In this document: positions 34,227-43,282 of the stretch, piece by piece
How positions within the stretch are numbered: position 1 is the stretch's first letter
How the letters are laid out: each line of letters starts with the position of its first letter
Source: Methanomassiliicoccaceae archaeon
GTDB lineage: Archaea > Thermoplasmatota > Thermoplasmata > Methanomassiliicoccales > Methanomethylophilaceae
Reading direction: 5' to 3'
Assembly (NCBI GenBank): GCA_003555025.1
Contig: PWHV01000018.1
Location: 1 to 64,000, forward strand
Length of the DNA: 64,000 nt
The notes under the pieces: generated by a model
Told to the model about the DNA's origin: nothing
The model's input: only the letters and a program-made list of their open reading frames with translations
Database searches by the model: none
Made by a program: the position numbers and the translations under genes

Positions 34227-35633
34227 GTGATCCGCATCCAGAAAGAGGACAGTTTCTCCGAGTGGTACAACGACATAGTGGAGCGGGCCGAGCTCTCCGA
34301 CAAGCGCTACCCCGTGAAGGGGATGAACGTATGGACCCCATACGGCTGGAAGATAATGCGCCTCATCGACTCCTACATACGCGAGGAGCTCGACGACACC
34401 GGTCACGACGAGGTCAGCTTCCCCCTGCTCATACCGGAGACCGAGTTCAAGAAGGAGAAGGAGCACATCAAAGGATTCGACTCCGAGGTCTACTGGGTCA
34501 CCCACGCGGGGGCCAACGAGCTGGACGTCCGCCTTGTCCTGCGGCCCACCAGCGAGACCGCCATGTACCCGATGTTCGCTCTGTGGGTGCGCTCCCACGG
34601 CGACCTGCCGCTGAAGACCTACCAGCTGGTCAACACCTTCCGCTACGAGACCAAGCAGACCCGCTCCTTCATCCGCGTGCGGGAGATCCATTTCTTCGAG
34701 AGTCACACCTGCCATGCCACCGAGGGCGACGCCCAGGCGCAGGTGGATGAGGACTTCGTCATCCTGGAGAGGCTGATGGACAAGCTCTGCATACCCTACT
34801 CCCTGCTGCGGCGCACCGAATGGGACAAGTTCCCGGGGGCGCACTACACGGTGGGCATCGACACCTCGATGCCCAACGGCAGGAGCCTGCAGATCGGCTC
34901 CATCCACCACTACCTGACCAACTTCTCCGTGCCCTATGGGATAAGCTACGAGACCGAGGACGGCGGCCACGAGCACGTCCATCAGACCACCTTCGGGATG
35001 AGCGAGCGCCTGATGGGGGCGATAATCGGCGTCCACGGCGACGACAAGGGACTGGTGCTGCCTCCGGCGGTGGCGCCGTTCCAGGCGGTCATAGTCCCCA
35101 TACCGGCCAAAGGAAGGGGCGAGGAGGTCCAGGAGGCCGCCGCGGCCCTGAGGGGCCGCTTGCGGGCCGCCGGACTGCGGGTCAAGCTTGACGACCGCGA
35201 CGAGCGCCCGGGCAGCAAGTTCTTCGATTGGGAGATACGAGGGGTCCCGCTGCGTCTGGAGCTGGGGATGCGGGACATCGAGGGAGGAGTCGCCACCTAC
35301 GTCCGCCGCGACAGCGGCGAGAAGGGCACCCTGCCCCTGGACAGCGTCGAGGAGGGCGCCAGGTCGGTGCTGGACGAGATAAGCTCGTCCATGAGGGCCA
35401 AGGCCTGGGAGAATCACATCTCAGCGGTGGCCGATGTCGGATCCCTGCAGGAGCCCCCCGCCAAGACCCTGCGCTTCGGATGGTGCGGCAAGGAGTCCTG
35501 CGGCCAAAGGATAGAGGAGGAGTTCGACCTCACCCTGCTGGGAACGCCTTACGGGCACGAGGGCGAGAGGAGGAGATGCATAGTCTGCGACGCGGAGAGC
35601 GAGAATCTGGGCTATGCGGCGCGCTCGATGTGA
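34227..35633 (+). CDS. proS: prolyl-tRNA synthetase (archaeal/eukaryotic type)
   Basis: The 468-residue class II synthetase has motif 2 in NTFRYETKQTRSFIRVREI and motif 3-like GMSERLMGAIIGVHGDDKG, followed by an anticodon-binding domain and the C-terminal zinc domain (GWCGKESCG and CIVCDAE) characteristic of the archaeal/eukaryotic subclass. The GTG start abuts the prs stop. It converges with the next gene with three bases between. Confidence 0.96.
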   Translation: MIRIQKEDSFSEWYNDIVERAELSDKRYPVKGMNVWTPYGWKIMRLIDSYIREELDDTGHDEVSFPLLIPETEFKKEKEHIKGFDSEVYWVTHAGANELDVRLVLRPTSETAMYPMFALWVRSHGDLPLKTYQLVNTFRYETKQTRSFIRVREIHFFESHTCHATEGDAQAQVDEDFVILERLMDKLCIPYSLLRRTEWDKFPGAHYTVGIDTSMPNGRSLQIGSIHHYLTNFSVPYGISYETEDGGHEHVHQTTFGMSERLMGAIIGVHGDDKGLVLPPAVAPFQAVIVPIPAKGRGEEVQEAAAALRGRLRAAGLRVKLDDRDERPGSKFFDWEIRGVPLRLELGMRDIEGGVATYVRRDSGEKGTLPLDSVEEGARSVLDEISSSMRAKAWENHISAVADVGSLQEPPAKTLRFGWCGKESCGQRIEEEFDLTLLGTPYGHEGERRRCIVCDAESENLGYAARSM

Positions 35634-35636
35634 GCG

Positions 35637-35855
35637 TCAGGCCCGGTCCTCTTCCTCCCACTTGAGGAGGAGGAGCCCGGCGAGGCCGATGCCCACGAAG
35701 GCCAGGACCATTCCCCAGATGCCCACGTACTCCATGGCCAGAAGGTTCCAGGCCCCGTACATGAACCCCCAATAGATGTAGATGCTGAGGCCGGCTATTA
35801 TCATAAGGGTGCAGACGGCCCTCTTCCAGCTCTTGGGGAAGGCTTCCTCTTCCAT
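35637..35855 (-). CDS. small two-helix membrane protein
   Basis: The 72-residue protein has two transmembrane helices (about 12-32 and 43-63) and charged ends (MEEEAFPKSWKR, KWEEEDRA). It has no known family. It lies 35 bases downstream of the DUF1638 gene on the same strand and could be part of that unit. Confidence 0.55.
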   Translation of the reverse strand: MEEEAFPKSWKRAVCTLMIIAGLSIYIYWGFMYGAWNLLAMEYVGIWGMVLAFVGIGLAGLLLLKWEEEDRA

Positions 35856-35890
35856 GCCGGCTCCTATGGAATCCCGCTATTAATTCTTTT

Positions 35891-36709
35891 TCAGCTCTCC
35901 CTGGGGAGGAGCAGCCCCTTCGCCCTGGCGTAGCTGTGGTCCACAGCATCCAGGTTGCACCATTCGCGGTCCAGCGTGGTGATGTTGAAATCGTAGCGCT
36001 CGGCGAACTGCCGGGTGCAGCGTTCGAACTCGTCGTCATCGCCGAGGCCTGTGGGTATCTTCATCACCGTGTCGTACTCCGCCATCTCGAATATCATGCG
36101 CACCATCTCGTCGTCCTCGGCGTCCATGCCCTTGAACAGCTCCATCCGCGACTTCAGCTGCTCCCAGTTCGTCGCGTATCCCGGGGTGAAATAGAGTATG
36201 CCCGGGTACTTCTTCAGCAGGCGGAGGTAGTTGTCCTGGCCGCCGATGGCGGCGGCGATGCAGTCGTCGACGATCTTGCCGTCGGGGCTGCACAGGATCT
36301 CCACCGGGGTGCGGACCCGCTCCGCCGCCCAGTCATGTATGCCTTTGAGCGCGTTGCCGCATAGGCCATAGAAGAGGACGGTGGCGTCGAAGGCCCCGTC
36401 GATCTCCTCCAACGAGCGCAGTATCTCCTCGCGCAGGTCATCGGGCTCCTCGTGCAGCCCCAGGTCCTTCATCCAGATGATGCAGTTGAAACCTTCGCGG
36501 GGAAGGTCGACCCCGCCGCGGAGGAAATCGTCCTCCTCGATGAGCTCCAGCTCCGTACCGTTCCCCTTCATCTTGCGCTCGAGGCTGAAGGAGTGCTCGT
36601 TGCGCAGCAGCAGCACGCGGTCCACTTCCTCGTCGTTTAGCAGGCAGTAGACTATCTCATCCTCCAGCACCGGGCATGCGATGATGCCTAGATTGCCCTC
36701 CGTACTCAT
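35891..36709 (-). CDS. DUF1638 family protein
   Basis: The 272-residue protein begins LGIIACPVLEDEIVYCLL and contains FYGLCGNAL, ILCSPDGKIVDDCIAAAIGG and GYATNWEQL, which fit DUF1638. Family members in methanogens and acetogens often lie near corrinoid methyltransferase genes, but the biochemical role is unknown. Several conserved Cys suggest metal or cofactor binding. It follows the regulator gene by one base, forming a two-gene operon. Confidence 0.75.
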   Translation of the reverse strand: MSTEGNLGIIACPVLEDEIVYCLLNDEEVDRVLLLRNEHSFSLERKMKGNGTELELIEEDDFLRGGVDLPREGFNCIIWMKDLGLHEEPDDLREEILRSLEEIDGAFDATVLFYGLCGNALKGIHDWAAERVRTPVEILCSPDGKIVDDCIAAAIGGQDNYLRLLKKYPGILYFTPGYATNWEQLKSRMELFKGMDAEDDEMVRMIFEMAEYDTVMKIPTGLGDDDEFERCTRQFAERYDFNITTLDREWCNLDAVDHSYARAKGLLLPRES

Positions 36710-36710
36710 T

Positions 36711-37463
36711 TCACAGGGCCCCCTTGGTCACCCTCAGGCGGCGGTCGAACTCCTCCATGGCCCTCATGGCGGCCGCGCCCTCCGCGGTTATGGTGTAGGT
36801 CCCGCGGCGCTCGGTCTTATCCAAAAGGCCCAGCTCCATCAGGTTGCGCAGATGGAACTGCAGGTGACCGGCCTTGAGGCCGCAGTGCTCGGTCATGTCC
36901 GAGAAGGCCCGCTGCCCTCCGTCCATGAAGTACATCAGGTTTATCCGGTGGGGGTTGGAGAGCGCCGACATCGCCTCCATGGCGAAGGAGCTGGGCTCGG
37001 CCGATGGCGGCCCGGGCGATGCCAGTTCGCCGAGCAGTGACTGTATCCTCTTGGCCATGGCGAGCGCGGAGCCCGCCTCGGTCAGCACCTTCATGAGGTA
37101 TTCGTTGCAGTCCTTGCTGCCACAGTTCTCGGAGACGTCCTTGAGGCCCTCCCGCGTTTCCTCCAGCTTGCTGCGGGCGGCATCGGCGCCTTGGGACTGG
37201 AATGCGAGCAGTGCCTCCTGTACCGCCTCCTCCGTGCTCTGGCGGCACTGCTCGCGGCTGGTGCAGAAGGCGAAGCCGTCCATATTGGCGGGGGCCTTGC
37301 GGAGCAACTGCTCGCCGTGCTCCCGCAGGGCCGTGTTGACCTCGCCCACCACGGCCCTCTTGAAATCATCCATGCGGACGGTCAGCATGTCCTCGTTGAC
37401 CTTGTTTACATTCTCCTCGAGTTCCCTGATGGTCTCGGAGAGGAGTTTGGAATGGGAGTTCAT
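36711..37463 (-). CDS. winged-helix transcriptional regulator with cysteine-containing sensor region
   Basis: The 250-residue protein has an N-terminal helical region of about 155 residues with two Cys pairs (CTSREQC near residue 65 and CGSKDC near 113), then an ArsR-like winged helix (about 165-245: MSALSNPHRINLMYFM, FSDMTEHCGLKAGHLQFHLRNL). It probably regulates itself and the downstream DUF1638 gene; the Cys pairs could sense a metal, redox state or corrinoid. A TATA-like CTTATATTG lies about 27 bases before the ATG (leaderless), flanked by an inverted repeat. Confidence 0.8.
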   Translation of the reverse strand: MNSHSKLLSETIRELEENVNKVNEDMLTVRMDDFKRAVVGEVNTALREHGEQLLRKAPANMDGFAFCTSREQCRQSTEEAVQEALLAFQSQGADAARSKLEETREGLKDVSENCGSKDCNEYLMKVLTEAGSALAMAKRIQSLLGELASPGPPSAEPSSFAMEAMSALSNPHRINLMYFMDGGQRAFSDMTEHCGLKAGHLQFHLRNLMELGLLDKTERRGTYTITAEGAAAMRAMEEFDRRLRVTKGAL

Positions 37464-37475
37464 AATAGTTTATTA

Positions 37476-37501
37476 GATAATTTCAATATAAGAATATTAT
37501 C
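37476..37501. promoter_or_regulatory. inverted repeat flanking the regulator TATA box
   Basis: GATAAT (37476-37481) and ATTATC (37496-37501) are inverted copies on either side of the TATA-like sequence of the winged-helix regulator gene. The position would suit autoregulation. The arms are short and AT-rich, so chance is possible. Confidence 0.3.
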
Positions 37502-37585
37502 AAAATAGAGTCGAGGAACGCGTCGCATCATGTCCATTGGAAAGACTAATATCCCCGCCGCCGCTACCGTGAGAAGGTGATCTGA

Positions 37586-38359
37586 TTGGCTTTCCGCGAG
37601 GGCGAGTTCCTGTACATTCTCGATGACCAAGGTAAGAGGCACTGGTTCAAGGCCGCCGCCGGCATGGTCAAGGTCCCGTCGCTGGGTTCGCTGGACGGCG
37701 ACCGCGTCATGGCCCTCGACGACGGGGCGCGGCTCGTGGTCGCGAAGCGCCCGATGCATGTTTTCCGCCCCGGCACCACGGACCTCATGTCATCGTTGGA
37801 GCGGGGGGCGCAGGTCATCACCCCCAAGGACGCCGCCACCATCATAATGGAGTGCGACATCCCCGCCGCCCGCACAGTGCTGGAGGTCGGCGCGGGGTCG
37901 GGGTCCATGAGCATCGCGCTGCTGCGGGCGCTGCCGCCGGAGGGCAGGCTGCACACCATCGAGCTGCGCGACGACTTCGCCAAGCGGGCGGAGAGGAACA
38001 TCGCCCGCGCCGGTCTGTCCCCGCGCTGGGAATGCAGCGTGGGCGATGCCAGGACGGTCTCGCTCCCCATCGAGGCGGACGTGGCGGTGATGGACATGCC
38101 AACCCCCTGGGAGGCCTTGGCCAACGTGGACGGGATGCTCCGCGAAGGCGGGAGGGTCTGCGCCTACGTGCCCAACACCAACCAGCTGGAGTCCGCCGTG
38201 CGGGCGCTTCGGGAGCTGGGCTATGCCGAGGTGCGCGCCGTGGAGAACCTACAGAGAGGCATGGAGGTGCACGCCGGGGGAGTTCGCCCGTCGTTCGAGA
38301 TGCTCGGCCACACCGCCTACCTGGTCTTCGGCCGCAAGGCGGCCCGCGGCGAAGAATGA
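37586..38359 (+). CDS. trmI: tRNA (adenine-N1)-methyltransferase TrmI
   Basis: The 257-residue protein methylates adenine N1 in the tRNA T loop (57/58). The N-terminal beta domain is followed by the SAM-binding motif VLEVGAGSGSMSIALL (near residue 97) and the catalytic-site strand VAVMDMPTPWEAL. The start is TTG at 37586, four to five bases after GAAGGTGAT; no ATG is near. Enzymes of this family are tetramers. Confidence 0.9.
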   Translation: MAFREGEFLYILDDQGKRHWFKAAAGMVKVPSLGSLDGDRVMALDDGARLVVAKRPMHVFRPGTTDLMSSLERGAQVITPKDAATIIMECDIPAARTVLEVGAGSGSMSIALLRALPPEGRLHTIELRDDFAKRAERNIARAGLSPRWECSVGDARTVSLPIEADVAVMDMPTPWEALANVDGMLREGGRVCAYVPNTNQLESAVRALRELGYAEVRAVENLQRGMEVHAGGVRPSFEMLGHTAYLVFGRKAARGEE

Positions 38360-38388
38360 CTTAAGTATTCTACTATGATACACAGGCG

Positions 38389-38628
38389 ATGGCGGTCGCT
38401 GAGATAAAGATAGAGCTGAAGAAAGGGGTCGCCGACCCCGAGGGTCAGAACACCAAGAAGGCGCTCGAGCTCCTAGGCTTCGAGGGTCTTCGCTCGGTGA
38501 GGTCCATGAAATGCTTCCAGGTCGACATCGGTCTGGAGGGGGACGAGGCCTTAAAGGCCTGCCAGGACATGTGCCGAAGGCTTCTCGCCAATCCGGTGAT
38601 CCAGAGCTACAGCGTAGAGCTGAAGTGA
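38389..38628 (+). CDS. purS: phosphoribosylformylglycinamidine synthase subunit PurS
   Basis: The 79-residue small subunit of the PurSLQ complex begins VAEIKIELKKGVADPEGQNT and holds SVRSMKCFQVDI. It bridges PurL and PurQ and supports ammonia transfer. TATA-like TTAAGTATT lies about 26 bases upstream. It is the first gene of purS-purL-purQ. Confidence 0.95.
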   Translation: MAVAEIKIELKKGVADPEGQNTKKALELLGFEGLRSVRSMKCFQVDIGLEGDEALKACQDMCRRLLANPVIQSYSVELK

Positions 38629-38632
38629 TAGC

Positions 38633-40951
38633 ATGCCCTTCGACGACCTCATAAGCCAGGATGTCAGCGCCCCCGTGGCCGAGCTGGACATCCACGCCGC
38701 CAGCGACGAGCAGCTGATGGAGATGTCCGCCGAGCTGGGGCTCGGCCTCTCCCTCGATGAGATAAAGAGCGTTCGCGAGCATTTCGCCGCCGAAGGCCGC
38801 TGCCCCACCGACATCGAGCTCCAGAGCATAGGTCAGGCCTGGAGCGAGCACTGTTGCTACAAGAGCTCCAAGACCCACCTCAAGGAGTTCGTCTTCGCCA
38901 TCGACCATCCTGATGTCATCGCCCGCGGCGACGCGGGGGTGATGGCCTTCGACGACGAGCATGCTTACTCGCTCCGCTTGGAGAGCCACAACCACCCCTC
39001 GGCCATCGAGCCCTACGGCGGCGCCGCCACCGGCATCGGCGGCATACTGCGCGACGTGGTTTGCATGGGGACGCAACCCATAGCGCTGGTGGACCCGCTC
39101 TGCTTCGGCCCCATCGACTCCGATGCGCCCCTGCCGCCCGGCGTGAAGCACCCCCGCTATCTCGTCGACGGCGTGGTCTCGGGCATAAGCGACTACGGCA
39201 ACCGCGTCGGGGTGCCCACCGTCAGCGGTGGCTTCTTCTTCGACGAGCGCTACACCGGCAACTGCCTGGTGAACGTGGGCTGCCTGGGATTCGGAAAGAG
39301 GTCCGAGGTCTGCAAGAACTTCGTCGGCGGCCCGGGCGAGGTGCTGATACTCTGCGGCGGACGTACCGGCAGGGACGGCATCCACGGCGTCACCTTCGCT
39401 TCGGTGGAGCTCAAGGAGAGCTCCGAGGAGGAGGACCGCGGGTCGGTGCAGCTGGGCGACCCCATCACCAAGGAGCCGCTGATGCACGCCTGCCTGGAGG
39501 TGAACCGCAAGAACCTGATAACCGGTATGAAGGACCTCGGCGGCGGAGGACTGAGCTGCGTGGTGGGCGAGATGGCCCTGGACGCCGGCTGCGGCGCCGT
39601 CGTGGACCTGGACCGCGTGCCCCTGAAGGAGGAGGGCCTGGCCCCTTGGGAGATATGGGTGTCCGAGTCCCAGGAGAGGATGATGCTGGCCACCACCGAG
39701 GACAAGGTGGGGGAGATTATGGACGTGTTCGGCACCTGGGACGTCCTCGCCACCGTGGTGGCCACCACCACGGAGGAGAAGAGGACGAGGATACGGTGGC
39801 ACGGCGAGGACATATTCGACATGGACCTCGACTTCCTCACCGGAGGGCCGGAGTACTGCCGGCCCTTCGAGATCTCCGTCCCCGCGGGCGAGGCGGGGGA
39901 GAAGATCCCGGACATCCCCGCGCTGACCGAGGCGTTGCTCGAGCTCCTCTCCGACCCCAACGTGGCGTCCAAGGAATGGGCGGTGAGGCAGTACGACCAT
40001 GACGTTCGCGCCGCGACCGTCCTCAGGCCGATGGTGGGCCCGCCCAACGACACCGGCCCCGGCGACGCCGCCGTGCTGCGCCCGCTGGCGGAGAGCTGGA
40101 GAGGATTGGCCACGGCGGTGGGCTGCAACCCCTGGTTCACATCCGAGGACCCTTACCGCGGCGGCATGTCGGCGGTGGACGAGACCTGCCGCAACCTGGT
40201 CGCCGTCGGCGCCAGACCGCACTCCCTCACCGACTGTCTCAACTTCGGCAACCCCGAGAAACCTGACCGCCTGGGCCAGTTCCGCGAGGCGGTGCGGGGG
40301 CTGGGCGAGGCGGCGTCCGCCCTGGACCTGCCGATACCTTCCGGCAACGTCAGCCTCTACAACGAGAGCCCCCGCGCCGGGGCGCTGCCGACGCCCATGG
40401 TCATGGGCGTGGGCATAGTGGAGGACGTGCGCAGATGCGTCAGCTCCGACCTCAAGGAGGCGGGCAACCCGCTGTACGTGGTCGGCGATACCTACCGGGA
40501 GATGGGCGGGTCGCTGCTCTACCGCCGCTTCGGCGGCGAGGGCGGCGACGTCCCACAGGTGGTCCTGGAATCGTTGAAGACGAAGATGGACCTGCTGCTG
40601 GAGGCGATGTCCAAGGGCTTGGTGAACAGCTGCCACGACTGCTCCGACGGAGGGCTGGCGGTCTGCATCGCCGAGATGTGCATCGGCGGATCGACCGGCG
40701 CCAGCGTCACCCTCGACGCGATGGGCCACCTCGACACGGCGGAGAAGCTGTTCTCAGAGAGCAACGGCCGCTGGGTCGTCGAGGTGGCGGCGGAGCACGA
40801 GGAGGACTGGCAGAACCTGATGGGGCATCACGCCCTGTGGATCGGCGTCGCCGGCGGGCCCTCGCTGCTCATAGAGGGAACTGGCATGGACATAAAGGTC
40901 GAGGACCTGAAGAGGGGCTGGGGCGACCCGATGTGGGAGATAATGGGGTGA
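38633..40951 (+). CDS. purL: phosphoribosylformylglycinamidine synthase subunit PurL
   Basis: The 772-residue catalytic subunit uses ATP and ammonia from PurQ to convert FGAR to FGAM. Motifs include QAWSEHCCYKSSKTHLK, LESHNHPSAIEPYGGAATG (with the catalytic His), GVPTVSGG, GMKDLGGGGL and the second half VSLYNES and SCHDCSDGGL. Its size is that of the small PurL type needing separate PurS and PurQ, both adjacent. Confidence 0.97.
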   Translation: MPFDDLISQDVSAPVAELDIHAASDEQLMEMSAELGLGLSLDEIKSVREHFAAEGRCPTDIELQSIGQAWSEHCCYKSSKTHLKEFVFAIDHPDVIARGDAGVMAFDDEHAYSLRLESHNHPSAIEPYGGAATGIGGILRDVVCMGTQPIALVDPLCFGPIDSDAPLPPGVKHPRYLVDGVVSGISDYGNRVGVPTVSGGFFFDERYTGNCLVNVGCLGFGKRSEVCKNFVGGPGEVLILCGGRTGRDGIHGVTFASVELKESSEEEDRGSVQLGDPITKEPLMHACLEVNRKNLITGMKDLGGGGLSCVVGEMALDAGCGAVVDLDRVPLKEEGLAPWEIWVSESQERMMLATTEDKVGEIMDVFGTWDVLATVVATTTEEKRTRIRWHGEDIFDMDLDFLTGGPEYCRPFEISVPAGEAGEKIPDIPALTEALLELLSDPNVASKEWAVRQYDHDVRAATVLRPMVGPPNDTGPGDAAVLRPLAESWRGLATAVGCNPWFTSEDPYRGGMSAVDETCRNLVAVGARPHSLTDCLNFGNPEKPDRLGQFREAVRGLGEAASALDLPIPSGNVSLYNESPRAGALPTPMVMGVGIVEDVRRCVSSDLKEAGNPLYVVGDTYREMGGSLLYRRFGGEGGDVPQVVLESLKTKMDLLLEAMSKGLVNSCHDCSDGGLAVCIAEMCIGGSTGASVTLDAMGHLDTAEKLFSESNGRWVVEVAAEHEEDWQNLMGHHALWIGVAGGPSLLIEGTGMDIKVEDLKRGWGDPMWEIMG

Positions 40952-40952
40952 T

Positions 40953-41765
40953 ATGATGAGGCCAGAGGATATCAGGGTGTGCGTCCTCCGCATCGAGGGG
41001 ACGAACTGCGAGGAGGAGACCCACCGCGCCTTCCAGGCCGTGGGCTGCGACCCGGAGATGGTCCATCTCAACCAGCTAACCGGCCATGGCCCCCACGCTT
41101 CGCAACGCAGCCTGGAGGACTACGACGCCCTTGCTTTCCCCGGCGGCTTCTCCGCCGGGGACTATGTCCGCGCCGGGGCGATATTCGCCGCCCGGGCCAA
41201 GAGCGCCCTCGGGAGCGAGATCTCCGCCTTCGTGGAGGCGGAGAAGCCGGTCATCGGGATCTGCAACGGCTTCCAGATATTGGTGGAGATGGGGCTGCTG
41301 CCGGCGATCGACGGCCCCAGCGATGTGCCCACGGCGGCGCTGTTCACCAATGACAGCGGGCGCTTCGAGTGCCGCCCTAGCTACCTGCGCAACGAGAGCC
41401 GCGGTCGCTGCCTGTTCACCAGGGAGCTGCCGCGCGGCCGGACGGTGATGTTCCCGGTGGCGCACGCCGAGGGCAAGCTGATGAGCGCCGACCCCCGGCT
41501 GGCGGAGAAATTGGAGGACAACGACCAACTGGTGTTCCGTTACGTCGACCCGGATGGGAGGCCGGCGGGATACCCGTGGAATCCCAACGGCTCGGAGGGG
41601 AACGTGGCCGGAATATGCAACCCCGCGGGGAACGTCCTGGGAATGATGCCCCACCCCGAGAGGGCGCTGGACCCGCACACCGCCCCGGACTGGACGCGCA
41701 AGCTCAAGAAGGAGGGCGACGGCCTGGCGGTGTTCCGCTCCATGGTGGAATCGCTGACCCGCTAG
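40953..41765 (+). CDS. purQ: phosphoribosylformylglycinamidine synthase subunit PurQ
   Basis: The 270-residue class I glutamine amidotransferase has its nucleophile Cys in VIGICNGFQILVEMG, after FPGGFSAGDY, with the His-x-Glu in GMMPHPERALD. It provides ammonia to PurL. It starts one base after the purL stop. The stop codon shares CTAG with the convergent ribK. Confidence 0.96.
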   Translation: MMRPEDIRVCVLRIEGTNCEEETHRAFQAVGCDPEMVHLNQLTGHGPHASQRSLEDYDALAFPGGFSAGDYVRAGAIFAARAKSALGSEISAFVEAEKPVIGICNGFQILVEMGLLPAIDGPSDVPTAALFTNDSGRFECRPSYLRNESRGRCLFTRELPRGRTVMFPVAHAEGKLMSADPRLAEKLEDNDQLVFRYVDPDGRPAGYPWNPNGSEGNVAGICNPAGNVLGMMPHPERALDPHTAPDWTRKLKKEGDGLAVFRSMVESLTR

Positions 41766-42427
41766 ATCTCCACCCGCACCTCGACGCGGTCGCCGTCTGA
41801 TATGCTCAACGTGCGGCGCAGATGGTATTGGCAGACCACCTCTATGACGTCATCGTGATGGGTGCGCTCAGGTATTACAACCGCGCAGTCGATGTTGCGA
41901 ATCTTGGCCTTATAGGCGGTGACATCGCCGAAGGTGCGCCCGTCGCGGGAGAACCCCTTGATCTGGTAGCCGGGGCTGTCCTTGATTATCTGCAGCTTGC
42001 CGACGTCGTCCTTGTCCAGCTTGATGTTCAAGGTGCCCTCGTAGGGCTTGAATTCAAGTTGGACGATGAACTGCTCCAAGTACTGGCTCTGGCAGATGTA
42101 GTAGCCGCCCTCGCCGAGGCCGGTGGATATGGTGCCTTGGAGGATGACGTGGTCGGTGAGCTCGAAGATCCGCCGGTACTCGGCGTACTCCCGCCGCAGC
42201 TCCTCGACCCCTTTCTCGGTGAGCCTTATCCGCTGCCTTCTGGCGCCGAGGTCCCTCTCGATCAGGCCGTCCTCGAGCAGCTCGAGGATCCGTTTCGATG
42301 CGGACTGCTGGCTCATATCCAGTGCTTCCCCGAGCTCCCGGGAGGAGATGGCGACGTAGTTGTTCAGGCCTCCGATAAGGGCCACCTTCCTCAGGGCGGA
42401 CAGGTATTTCTCATTCATTTGAACCAC
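41762..42427 (-). CDS. ribK: CTP-dependent riboflavin kinase with winged-helix domain
   Basis: The 221-residue protein has an N-terminal MarR-like winged helix (about 1-90: YVAISSRELGEALDMSQQSA) joined to the archaeal DUF120 kinase domain (about 92-221: GTISTGLGEGGYYICQSQY, LEFKPYEGTLNIKL). Archaeal RibK makes FMN using CTP. The fused DNA-binding domain suggests that it also senses flavin and controls genes, a known architecture with little direct proof. It shares CTAG with purQ. Confidence 0.9.
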   Translation of the reverse strand: MVQMNEKYLSALRKVALIGGLNNYVAISSRELGEALDMSQQSASKRILELLEDGLIERDLGARRQRIRLTEKGVEELRREYAEYRRIFELTDHVILQGTISTGLGEGGYYICQSQYLEQFIVQLEFKPYEGTLNIKLDKDDVGKLQIIKDSPGYQIKGFSRDGRTFGDVTAYKAKIRNIDCAVVIPERTHHDDVIEVVCQYHLRRTLSISDGDRVEVRVEI

Positions 42428-42485
42428 CAGTATCTGGAAGAGGATATTAGCGTAATCGCCGGTTCACGGTAAAAACATGTTGCCG

Positions 42486-43202
42486 TCATCTACTGAAAAG
42501 GAGAAGGAACTCCCGGTTGCCGCGGTTCTTGCTCCCTCCGCGCAGCGGGGAGTCCATCCAGTCCGTCGCTCCGAGGCCTTTGTGGCTGATGCCGAGGGCC
42601 GCCCTCAAGGACTCTTCCCTCTCCTGCTCGCGCACCGGGTCCTTTCCCGTTTCGTACTGCGGCTTGAGCAGCGCTATGAGCGCCCCGTCATCGTCGATGC
42701 GGGGCGATACGGCGGGCAGCAGGTCCGCCAGCGTCTCGCCGGTGACGTCCATGACCGCCAGCGGGAAGGTCCTGCCCTGCACCGCCGATGCGAGCTCTTC
42801 GCGGTCAGCGGCGTCCACTCCGGCGACGAAGCGCACCCGCCGGTCCTCCCTCAATAGAGGATTCAGAGCGTCCTCCGCTATGTCGACCGCCGTCACCGAG
42901 GCGGCGCCGTTGCGCAGCAGGCAGTCGGTGAACCCTCCTTCGGAGCACCCTATGTCCAACGCATCGATGCCGCGGCAGCCCACCCGGAAGCCTTCCAGCG
43001 CCGCTTGGAGCTTGTAGCCGCCGCGCCCAACGAAGAGAAAGGGCTCCAGGTCCACCGCGTCCCCGGGCCTGACGATGCGCGACTGCTTGGTGACCACCTC
43101 GCCGTTGACGGTCACGGCCCCGGTGCGGATGAGATGCGCCGCCTTGGAGCGGGAAGTTACCAGCCCTTCGGCGACGAGATGGCTGTCAAGCCGCAGGTTC
43201 AT
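42486..43202 (-). CDS. tlyA: TlyA-type rRNA 2'-O-methyltransferase
   Basis: The 238-residue protein has an N-terminal S4 RNA-binding domain (about 1-60: RLDSHLVAEGLVTSRSKAAH) and a FtsJ-like methyltransferase domain (about 63-238: LDIGCSEGGFTDCLLRNGA, LIALLKPQYETG). In bacteria TlyA methylates ribosomal RNA ribose; some are haemolysins only by name. TlyA is mainly bacterial, so lateral transfer is likely. It is separated by about 80 bases from the divergent marker-8 gene. Confidence 0.85.
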   Translation of the reverse strand: MNLRLDSHLVAEGLVTSRSKAAHLIRTGAVTVNGEVVTKQSRIVRPGDAVDLEPFLFVGRGGYKLQAALEGFRVGCRGIDALDIGCSEGGFTDCLLRNGAASVTAVDIAEDALNPLLREDRRVRFVAGVDAADREELASAVQGRTFPLAVMDVTGETLADLLPAVSPRIDDDGALIALLKPQYETGKDPVREQEREESLRAALGISHKGLGATDWMDSPLRGGSKNRGNREFLLLFSR

Positions 43203-43282
43203 GGGATTCGAAACGTCACCGTTGATATTGAAACCACCGCGAAAACATGATATACCGCCGGAGGGCTAGAAGCGGCGATAGC

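Noticed and set aside
38249-40729. Very long open frame antisense to purL (over 800 codons)
   Set aside because: High GC makes stops rare on the opposite strand; its composition is rich in His, Gly and Val and matches no family, whereas purL is a clear gene with full motifs.
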